A stretch of 64,000 nt of DNA from Branchiostoma floridae (taxonomy: Eukaryota > Chordata > Leptocardii > Amphioxiformes > Branchiostomatidae), in assembly GCF_000003815.2 (NCBI RefSeq), contig NW_023365730.1, forward strand, positions 223,147 through 287,146, in the 5' to 3' direction. Each line of letters begins with the position of its first letter. The first letter of the stretch is position 1. Position numbers and translations under genes: made by a program. Shown piece by piece: positions 56,036 to 64,000 of the stretch. The notes beneath the pieces are model-generated. The model worked only from the letters and a program-made list of their open reading frames with translations, was not told the origin of the DNA and made no database searches.

Positions 56036-56464
56036 TACCGGAACACAAAATTCAGGTCCAATTCCGGCTGAGGTTCAGATGATCATGTCCAGGTCCGGAC
56101 ATGAACCTGGACCTGACTCAGTATTTGAAAACTTGTGAATGGCCATATAGACGATACTCAAAAAATGGTCCATTTCACTACAAAGAAATCTGTTTGGTGG
56201 AGTATTTTACTCACACGGGCATGCTAAATTCCTACAATGCTAACTGCCCTTGTTCGATTGACGGTAAAACTTGGTAGAAATGACAACAGACTCTACTTCG
56301 CTCTTGTTGTTTTCCTCGATCGTTAATCCCCAAAACTTGTGAATGCATGATCACATAATCTGGTCATTTTCCAATAGGTCAAAAATTCGGTCCACCGATT
56401 TTTTTTCAGGTCCGTTTTCTTCTGGACCGGGCCAATAAGAAAAAAACGGTTTTACCCACCCCTA
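56036..56464. mobile_element. hAT-like MITE (TAGGGGTGGGTACCGG family), copy 2
   Basis: Inverted ends TAGGGGTGGGTACCGG / ...ACCCACCCCTA are flanked by an 8-bp direct repeat, TTTGGCAC (56028-56035) and TTTTGCAC (56465-56472), 7 of 8 identical. An 8-bp duplication fits the hAT superfamily. A related single end lies at 56754-56829. Confidence 0.85.
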
Positions 56465-56753
56465 TTTTGCACCATTCTTTAATGTGAAATGAATCTTCAT
56501 TCTCAGGGTTTGGGAGTTTGAAATGAATGCAAGAAGTCAGTTTTTGGACGTGGCCCAAGGTTTATGCGGCTCTTTGCGTCAGTGTTGATGGGAGTGTCAT
56601 TAGGCTATGTTCCTACTACCTTCTATTATTGCCCCTCCCATGCTAAAAGTAATTGTGCTATTCCCCAGGCCCCTACTGCTATCGCCATGAGCATCAGTTT
56701 GTCTTGAGGCTCAATTACCACTTTTTTTCTCGCTCATATCGCGTGTCCGCTAC

Positions 56754-56829
56754 TAGGGGTAGGTACCGGTACAGAAAATTCAGCTAAATGTCAGGTTCGG
56801 ACCTGAACCTGGACATAATTGTTTGTGAA
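56754..56829 (+). mobile_element. One-ended fragment of the TAGGGGTGGGTACCGG MITE
   Basis: TAGGGGTAGGTACCGGTACA followed by GTTCGGACCTGAACCTGGAC. It ends where the next tandem array starts. Confidence 0.75.
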
Positions 56830-56836
56830 TGGGCAC

Positions 56837-58356
56837 CATTTCAAGTAAACTAAGCTTGTCTAGTGTTAAGTCAAAATTTGCGCCAAATAGAAGCCATTCA
56901 AACAGTAACGTTACATCCCGTTTCAAAATTACATGCAACAGTCTAAAACTTTCAACCATGCATAAAAATCATACAATGCTGAATAAAACACCTCAAAATC
57001 TATGCGTATTGATGTATGACTCTATGTACTTATGAAGCCATTCCGTTCTCTTGGAATGTCAAGTTCAACCTGTGGCATTCCACTCTTCCATCTCCAGCAG
57101 ATGGGTGTAGCTGGTCGGTGAGTAAGGTTAGAACATTAAGGTATAACCTGAGTGGCACATACCCATTCTTCACAGAAATACTGCACCTGTGAGATACGGT
57201 GACATTAGCTTGATAACACGGTAAAAACGTTTCAAGTAAACTAAGCTTGTCTAGTGTTAAGATGAAATTTGGGCCAAATAGAAGTCATTCAGGCAGTATG
57301 AAATCTTTGTTCTAACTGTAGGTATGCGTTAACTGACATAGTGAATCTCGTCTCTATGTTAAATGCGGCAATCTTAGACTTTCAACCATGCAAAACAGAC
57401 GTACCGTGACTGAAAATTTGTGTGTATTAATGTGTGACTCTATGTACTTATGAAGTCATTCCGTTCTCGTAGAATGTCAAGTTCAACGAGTCACATTCCC
57501 CTCTTCCATCTCCACCACATGGGTGTGCCAGGTCGGTGAGTAAGGTTAGAACATTACGGTATGACCTGAGAGCTTCACACCCATTCTTCACTCAGTAATA
57601 CTGCACCTGAGATATACCATGACATTAGCTTAATAACACGGTACTAAAACCATTTCAAGTAAACGAAGCTTGTCTAGTGATAAGATGAAATTTTGGCTAA
57701 ATAGAAGTCATTCAAGCAGTATGAAAAACTTGTTCTATCTGTAGGTTTGCGTTGACATAGTGAAACTCACTGTTTCATGTAATATTAAGATATTATATGA
57801 AACAGTCTAAGATGTTCAACCGTAAATAACAACCATACAACGCCTTAAAATCTATGTATATTAATATATGGCTCTGTACACTTATGAAGCCATTCCATTC
57901 TTATGAAATGTCAAGTTCAACTCGTGGCATTCCCCTCTTCCATCCCCAGCAGATGGGTGTACTTGGTCCGTGAGTAGGGTTAGAACATTAAGGTATGACC
58001 TGAGTACCACACAGCCATCCTTCACTACTCCTTTCCACCAGACGGCGATCGCGCTGCGCTCTCACTGCGACCAAGAAAGAATATGTGTAACTTTTGATTT
58101 CATACTGGGTACATCATACAAATCGTAAAAGTGTGACTGAGCAGACAACAAAAAAACACACAAGTGTAAAACTATTCGTTTCTTTTCTATACAATTCGTT
58201 GAGCGATGTGTCATATTTTATGTCGCAGAGAGAGCGTGGCGAGAGCGCCGTCCTAGTGGCAATGGAGTATAAGGTATGACCTGAGTGGCTCACATCCATC
58301 CTTCACTCAGTAATACTGCACCTCAGAGATACCGTGACATTAGCTTAATAACACGT
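56837..58356. repeat. Tandem array, ~395-420-bp monomer, three units, third one interrupted by a MITE
   Basis: Units start TTTCAAGTAAACTAAGCTTG at about 56839, 57230 and 57653. They share TTCTCGTAGAATGTCAAGTT-like text, GGTCGGTGAGTAAGGTTAGA and CATTAGCTTAATAACACG. The third unit is split by the MITE at 58026-58269. Confidence 0.92.
58026..58269. mobile_element. MITE (GACGGCGCTCTCGC family) with long flanking direct repeat
   Basis: Termini TACTCCTTTCCACCAGACGG and the reverse complement of CCGTCCTAGTGGCAATGGAGTA agree over ~45 bp, including GC-rich CGCTGCGCTCTC motifs. It sits in a satellite monomer and is flanked by a 36-bp direct repeat (57990-58025 and 58271-58306, 4 mismatches). Confidence 0.85.
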
Positions 58357-58479
58357 AACGCTCAACAGCATGCGTTTTACTGCCGGGGTGATACCGCCAG
58401 ATCAAAGGACGATACATCACCACGGCAGCAAACCCGGGAAACTTTTACAGCTTTCTTCCGTGGTTTACGATCGCTATTA

Positions 58480-58808
58480 AAGGTGGAGTCTCACTGTACT
58501 TGGGGCACCGGTGCGGCACTGCGGGGTTCGTAGATGAAGAACGAATTTTCTTCCGTTTTGTATATTTTGCTATCTTTTAAGTCATACTTTTACGTATCAC
58601 TCACTCACTCACTCACTCACTCACTCACTCACTCACTCACTCACTCACTCACTCACTCACTCACTCACTCACTCACTCACTCACTCACACGTATTACGCA
58701 ATATCTAAATCATCCCAAATCGCGAAAATACCAGTACAGCGCCGCAGTGAATGAACCCTGCAGTGCCGCACCGGTACCCCAACCGCAGCGAGATCTAGAG
58801 TCCACCTT
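58480..58808. mobile_element. MITE (GCACCGGTGCGGCACT family) expanded by a TCAC microsatellite
   Basis: Inverted ends AAGGTGGAGTCTCACTG and (reverse complement) AAGGTGGACTCTAGATCTCG, with GCACCGGTGCGGCACTGCGG inside the left arm. The interior matches the 55546 element in reverse orientation. It is flanked by an ~83-bp direct repeat (58397-58479 and 58818-58900). Confidence 0.88.
58597..58688. repeat. (TCAC)n microsatellite
   Basis: About 92 bp of pure TCAC units inside the MITE. It produces a poly Leu-Thr-His-Ser frame. Confidence 0.98.
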
Positions 58809-58959
58809 CAATCTGTGCCAGATCAAAGGACCATACATCAACCTCGTCCGTGGCGCGAAACTTTTACAGCTTTCTTCTGTGTTTTACGATCGCTATTAAA
58901 TCTGTGCAGAGCTATTTTTCGGCTGACGTTTTTTATGGGACCCTCTGGCATCGACAGCA

Positions 58960-59450
58960 AATTGAGTGGTAAAACGCCCTTACATATTTAATGGCTGACG
59001 CTATTAGCTTCATCGAAAGACTTCATCATTTGCGTATGTCGTGTACGGAAAGGATGGTCTCTTTAGACAAATGACCAAAATGAACAGACACGGACCCTAA
59101 GATACGATAATATAAGAGAGCATCTGTATCACTACATTGGTAGCATATTGAGTGAGTGGAAAAACGTGCTTACATATCTAATGGCTGTCGCTATTAGCTT
59201 TATTGCATTATTTGCGTATGTTGTGTAGGGAAAGGATGGTCCTTTCAGACAAATGACAAAATGAACAGACACGGACTATGAACCCTAAGATAGGATAATA
59301 TCAGGGAGCATTTGTATCACTACATTGGCAGATAATTGTGTGAGTGGTAAAACATGATTACATTTCTAATGGCTGTAGCTATTAGCTTCATCTAAAAGGC
59401 TTCATTTTACTATGTCGTACGAAAGGGACGGTCTCTTTAGACGCTTTAGG
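58960..59450. repeat. Tandem repeat, ~188-bp period, three units
   Basis: AATGGCTGTCGCTATTAGCT (variants) at about 58991, 59180 and 59368, with GAAAGGATGGTCTCTTTAGA and ATGAACAGACACGGAC in each or most units. Confidence 0.9.
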
Positions 59451-59804
59451 TCGCATCAGGGAGACTTTCAGAGACATTGAGACTGAATGAGCCGCACAGA
59501 ATAGTCAGGAAATTGTTGGATAGACAAAGGGAAATGTTGCTCAAAAACGCACATTCAAATCTACAGAGATAAACCGTAGACTCTATCGTCACTACATGTG
59601 CTTTTATGGCATAAGGAAAGAATTATGGCCTTGATTTACAAGTTCATCACTCCTCACGTCAAAACGCTTCGCATGGCACTGTTTTCACGTAGTGTTAACT
59701 TGTCCTACCTTTGCATTCAAAATTTGTCTTCCTCCGTTTTTTGCATATCAATTAATAGTTAAGATATCTGTTCTTCACCTAGATCACTTTCACATATAGA
59801 TTCA

Positions 59805-59975
59805 CAGCTAGGATATAAAAACCCTCTCCAAGAAGATCTCTTCAGTGTCACTGACGAAAACTTGCGGGTGCTAGTTGAAACGTCTGACCGTTTCCAAAAT
59901 CAAATCCAGTTGCTTGAGTAACTGCTTTTTTGACGTATATTATTACTTGGATGTCTAACCTTCATTGACACGTCG
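59805..59975 (+). repeat. Dispersed repeat (GTTGCTTGAGTAACTGC family)
   Basis: GTGTCACTGACGAAAACTTG, GAAACGTCTGACCGTTTCC and AGTTGCTTGAGTAACTGCTT in the order seen in the 24.3-26.1 kb cluster. Confidence 0.75.
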
Positions 59976-61079
59976 TAGTGATATTCCAGTGTAACATCAA
60001 GCTGCAAAGCCGAAGGATGAATTTACGTACAGACATTGCGTATGGGAAGATGAATATCGTAGATTACATACGTCTCTATCATATGATAGGAAAATATCAC
60101 AAAGAAAATATCAAACGTCAACTTAGGCTTTGATCTGAAGAGAAACCTTTCAACCATTCTAATCAATCGATGGGCTCCTATAGAGTGACAAACAGTAAGC
60201 CGTTGTATGAGCGATAGTGTAATTAAATTACATGAGGATGTAGTACCTGGGAGAATACCTCATACTCGTATAGAATGTAGCACGGCGTATTCCGTATTGT
60301 CGAGGTACGGCCCGGCCGCGGGTAGGATCGCATGAAGGCCGGAGGACGATCCGACCTGCGGGAGGGCTGGGTGCGAGGGGGATGCGGAATACCTCGTGTT
60401 GTATTTTATTTATTATATCATACAAACCCGAAAAAATCGTGTTTATCGCAAAACAAAAGGCAAAAGACGTGACAGCGAGTACAAATCGCGTCAAAAACGT
60501 TGCCAATTCCAACAACAACAAAAAACGGCGAAGTATTCAAACAGTTTTCGACAGCGGCACTCTCAAGCGGGTTCGAATATTGATCGAACTATGGAGCCCC
60601 GGGCCGTACCTTAACATAAGGACGTCCGGTAATAACACCGATATCAAGCGTAAACACGGACCGGGTATGATATAACGACTCATATCCTGCCTTAGCCTTT
60701 TATGCTGTAGAAACTTAAGTCTAAAAACGTCCATAAACAGGACGGACAGCATCATAGAACACGTACATAAGGCAATACACGTCCAGTGAATGAAAGGAAG
60801 TCAATTCGTGGCAATGATTTAATGGCTTTGGAAGTTATTCACCCTCAGGTATGTACTTTTCGTAAATGATCAAATGGTAAACCGAACCCAACGGATAACA
60901 GGGTGGATAGAAAGGAGGTTTTGATTTTAAAAGAACTGGAAATGTTGTCTTGGGATACGAAGGCGTAAATATGTTGCCTTTATCTCCACTTTAAGGAATG
61001 ATTTAAAGTGTGGATTAAAGTATTCTCTAAGGTTTTGTCGGCGAAATGTCGTCGTGACATTCTGTAGCTTTATATTTCC
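59976..61079. other. Intron sequence; a GC-rich patch with a 13-bp inverted pair
   Basis: AGGTACGGCCCGG near 60304 and CCGGGCCGTACCT near 60600 are inverted and could be the ends of a ~310-bp element, but the alignment stops quickly. No gene was recognised. Confidence 0.35.
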
Positions 61080-61900
61080 AATTTTTTCTGAAGGAAGCAA
61101 CAAAGTCACAACCTTAATGCAAACGCCAAACATAGCTTTGTATTGTATCATAAACTAACAACAATATCTTCAGCATCAACTTCATCATCGTCGTCCCATA
61201 GCTTTTTTAATCACCCGTAGGGGCAGCACAACTTGCTGCGCTGTATCAATAGGATTTTAGTCCCCTGGTGGTGCCTATCTCCTCTCCTCATCAACTTAAG
61301 ACAGCTACATGCATATATGCTCTCCAAGAACACGCTTTTTTTTTTGGCGGAAATAATATAGACAGAACCTTATTCCAGACGTCAATGATAACTTTGAACT
61401 GCATCATAAAGGGCTACAAATTGACAACAATCAACTACAGCAACAGGAACACACGTCACATCTAAATTTGTACTCTCTTTTAACATACATTTTTTATCTC
61501 TGACGGAAATTATATATTAAGACAGAACTTTATTGCAGACGTCAATGATAACTTTGTACAGCATCATAAAGGGCTAGGAACTGACAACAGTCAGCTACAT
61601 CATCAGCTACAAACAGCTACATTTTTACTCTTGGAGAACATGCATGTTTTTGTTTTTTTTTCCGACGGAAATAGTATAGACGGAACCTTATTGCAGACGT
61701 CAATGATAACATCATAAAGGGCTAGGAACTGACAACAGTCAGCTACAACATCAGCTACAGAGACAGCTACATTGATACTCTCCAAGAACATACTTTTTTC
61801 TGACGGAATCAATAAAGACACAGCATTAGTGCAGACGTCAAGTAAAACTTTGCCCTACGCTACAAAAGGTTACCCACGGGCAACAACCAACGCACAGCGT
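61080..61900. repeat. Tandem repeat, ~150-170-bp period, four to five units
   Basis: Units share GACGGAAATAGTATAGACGG, GCAGACGTCAATGATAAC, GCATCATAAAGGGCTA and ACTGACAACAGTCAGCTAC. The first unit near 61090 is the most diverged. Confidence 0.9.
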
Positions 61901-62466
61901 GCCACTCTCCACAAACATATATGCTGGATGATCAAAAGTTAGCTGCGATGTCAGTTATCTGCAGACTTACTGGAGACATAGGTATGTCTGGTGCCTATAT
62001 GTCCGGCTTTTACTTTACTTGAAATCCCCTCAGAGATCCTGACATTCAGTTTTGGACTCTTCCCCGTTTGATTTTCTATCTCTGTGACAGAAAGTAGCGC
62101 TTACGGGAAGCTTTTAAACATACCGGACGTCTGTCTTCTTTTATTGCAGTAACATTGAATGATGTTTCAGGAACGTTCTTATCCAGTAACTCGTATCTGG
62201 TTTGGCTGTGTCATCAAGTAAACCGGGCTGCCTAACAGTGTCAAGGTGAAACTCTCTTAGCATCCCAAAGAGAGTCTCAAAGTTATAAAATATCAACTCA
62301 GAGTACACGGATAAATGTGTTTGATTCCCATTTCTACATGTATAATCCTACCGAATATAACAAGAAAATGACTAAAGATTATGCAAACATCAACTTGCTT
62401 GCAATTCGGCTCAGCAGAATTTAAAGTCTTGAAATCCATTGTGATTGTTGAAAAGAGCTAGGAATA
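61901..62466. other. Intron sequence, nothing recognised
   Basis: I saw no gene or matched repeat. Confidence 0.35.
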
Positions 62467-62645
62467 CTGTAAATGCAGAAATGTTCGCGGTGGATTAATA
62501 TTCACGGTTTTCGCGGCGGCCACTTCACCGCGAATTTAAATCCGCCGCGAACATTTTTCCATAACAGTAAGAGACTACAGTGCATGGTGCTACCGCGAAA
62601 TTAAAACCACCGCGAGAAGTCCCGCGAACTTAAATGCATTTACAG
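62467..62645. mobile_element. TA-flanked MITE (CTGTAAATGC family), copy 3
   Basis: Perfect termini CTGTAAATGCA / TGCATTTACAG with TA on both sides and GTTCGCGG/CCGCGAA motifs inside. It is the shortest of the three copies. Confidence 0.88.
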
Positions 62646-63432
62646 TATGTCCCCGATACAACGAACAATATAAATTTATTTGTTTATTCATCTATGCATC
62701 TAGGGCAGTCCAATCAGTTAGTTTTAACTGATATATAGCGTAATTACTGTAAGTAGCGCCTGTCTTCCCTGTCAAGACCAGTGGAGGAGTGGGTCTTCAG
62801 TGAGCTAAATTATATCGATATCAGTTTCACTTTGAATAAACAGCTGAACCGCCTAGCCATTTCTGGTCGGGTAAAACAAAGATAACGCAAGATAGATACA
62901 ACCAAAATATACTATTCACAAGAAAAAATATTTAAGAACGTACAAAAAAGAATCAAGAACGTTAAGAACCAGAAGCGGCATCACGGTCTACATCTTCACC
63001 ATGTTTTAAGCAACTACAACAAATTGATTTCCACCACTTTCAATTTCGGGAAGACAACTTGTAGAGGTGACCCGACACCTGTTTTGTCTCACCTTCCATT
63101 TTTGTAATGGAAAATTAAACAAACAAATTGCTATTGCTCCAATGACCTCATACTACTTGTCCCTCCGGTGAGAGCCTTTCAGCGTAACACTAGGTTCTCT
63201 ACATGTCCTTCTATAGAAACAGTTTATTTCCACGGACAGCTAAATTATAGAACTCTCTCAACACCTGCTTTCCCCTCCTGTCTATTACTCCTCAGCCTTC
63301 AAAACAAATGCCCACCGCTATCTCCGTGCTCAGTTATTTCCAACTCCTTAGTTCATTGCCCAGAAGTGGTCTCGTGACATTGCTTTGAACAATCTCGTTA
63401 AAACAATTTTAAAAAAACTTTCCGTCCCTTAC
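62646..63432. other. Proximal intron of the insulin-like gene, nothing recognised
   Basis: Begins at the exon 1 donor on the minus strand. I saw no other exon or repeat match. Confidence 0.35.
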
Positions 63433-63610
63433 CTGAGAAGTCGGCTTGTCTGCTCGCGTCGTGGCCGGACCGTTTGTGCATGCCGCAGACCAGGAAGGTC
63501 GCCCGCAGGAAGGACCTTCCGCAGAGCTTCACTCCGAACACCGGGCGGGTCGGGGACAGCACCGACAACAGAAGCACCGTCACAACAACGGTTCTGTATA
63601 GCCGACCCAT
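63433..63610 (-). CDS. Relaxin/insulin-like peptide, exon 1 (signal peptide and B chain)
   Basis: The minus-strand frame starts at ATG 63610: MGRLYRTVVVTVLLLSVL is a signal peptide with likely cleavage around PVFG, then VKLCGRSFLRATFLVCGMHKR. LCG-x9-LVCG with C-x11-C is the insulin-superfamily B-chain signature. VKLCGR and R-x3-R-x2-F are closest to relaxins, whose receptor-contact motif is R-x3-R-x2-I/V. KR then gives a convertase site, and the C peptide begins SGHDASRQADFS. The exon ends at a consensus donor TCAG/GTAAGG in phase 1, the conserved intron phase of this superfamily and complementary to exon 2 at 32765. The joined codon is GAG. The start codon lies within the first unit of a minisatellite that continues upstream. 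The hormone is secreted. Relaxin versus insulin/IGF-type receptor use is not decided by sequence. Confidence 0.87.
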
Positions 63611-64000
63611 GCAGAGACTATTCGGTTCCTGGAGAAAAAAAACACGAGAAACCGCGTCAAACAACGGTTCTGTGCAGAAAATCTTCAGTACCTGGAGAAA
63701 AACGCATGAGGTACAACGTCAAACTGTCTGTACAACCGACGGAAGCAAAGACGCGTCAGTACCTGGAGAAGAACGTCAAACAACGGTTTGGGGCAACCGA
63801 CCATTACATATATAGACTCTTCAGTACCTGGAAAAGACACGGAACAAAACATAAGAGAAGGTTCGGTACAACCAACCCATGCAGAGACTCTTCATTACCT
63901 GGAGGAAACAAACGAGAAACGGCGTCAAACAACTGTTCAATATAAGAAACAAACACAGATACTCTTCAGTACCTTCAATAAAAACAAGAAGTACAACGTC
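63578..64000 (-). repeat. Minisatellite overlapping the insulin-like 5' UTR and start codon
   Basis: Units of about 57-80 bp share (plus strand) CGTCAAACAACGGTTCTGTA, ACCCATGCAGAGACTCTTC and CAGTACCTGGAGAAAAA, with unit starts near 63578, 63654, 63717, 63774, 63850 and 63923. The unit nearest the gene contains the ATG and about the first 10 codons. The long plus-strand frame (63385-63945) is a product of the repeat. The array runs off the window end. Confidence 0.85.
63808..63815 (-). promoter_or_regulatory. Possible TATA-like element upstream of insulin-like exon 1
   Basis: CTATATATGTAA in minus sense about 200 bases before the ATG, inside the minisatellite. It could place a start site near 63780, but it may be a chance AT run. 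Confidence 0.2.

Noticed and set aside
58534-58899. 121-codon frame with Leu-Thr-His-Ser repeats
   Set aside because: It is the TCAC microsatellite inside a MITE.
59820-59900. Hammerhead-ribozyme-like core: CTGACGA followed by GAAACGTC in the GTTGCTTGAGTAACTGC repeat family
   Set aside because: The core words match, but between GAAA and the cleavage triplet there is no room for stem III, and stem I is only about 4 bp. It cannot fold as a working hammerhead as read.
63385-63945. 186-codon plus-strand frame with repeated VPGEK-like phrases
   Set aside because: It is antisense to the insulin-like exon 1 and follows the minisatellite. It has no signal peptide or domain.

Overview
The window is intron-rich, repeat-dense eukaryotic DNA with two 100-base N gaps. 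It most resembles a cephalochordate (Branchiostoma, amphioxus) scaffold. The reasons are a CR1/L2-like LINE whose ORF1 carries an SGNH-esterase domain, a crowd of short terminal-inverted-repeat elements (MITEs), tRNA-derived SINEs, many short tandem arrays, and a relaxin/insulin-like peptide gene with a phase-1 intron. The species assignment is inference.

Two host genes can be supported, both on the minus strand. (1) A relaxin/insulin-like peptide gene has exon 1 (signal peptide plus B chain) at 63610-63433 and exon 2 (C peptide plus A chain) at 32765-32410. The two halves have complementary phase-1 splice sites, canonical Cys spacing (B: C-x11-C; A: CC-x3-C-x8-C) and give a 177-residue precursor. 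Its single coding intron would be about 30.7 kb and holds most of the repeats in the right half of the window. (2) A candidate small secreted-peptide gene has a TATA box at 21812-21807, exon 1 at 21757-21572 (signal peptide), exon 2 at 19406-19322 (basic amphipathic segment ending in KR) and a phase-compatible terminal exon at 12750-12665 followed by AATAAA signals. I do not recognise its family with certainty.

Layout: 1-12 kb holds a mariner remnant, microsatellites, an RT fragment, a 1.56-kb long-TIR element with a nested MITE, and other MITEs. 12-22 kb holds the secreted-peptide gene, tandem repeats, a SINE, a palindrome-rich foldback element and retrotransposon 3' ends. 22-32 kb holds MITEs, a long GT array, LINE and SINE scraps and a MITE/SINE nest just downstream of the insulin-like stop codon. 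32.4-63.6 kb is the insulin-like gene. Its intron contains a nearly complete LINE (35.8-41 kb, same strand as the gene), a second gap, and a run of unrelated tandem arrays and MITEs from 51 to 62 kb. From 63.58 kb to the window end a minisatellite overlaps the insulin-like start codon and 5' flank.
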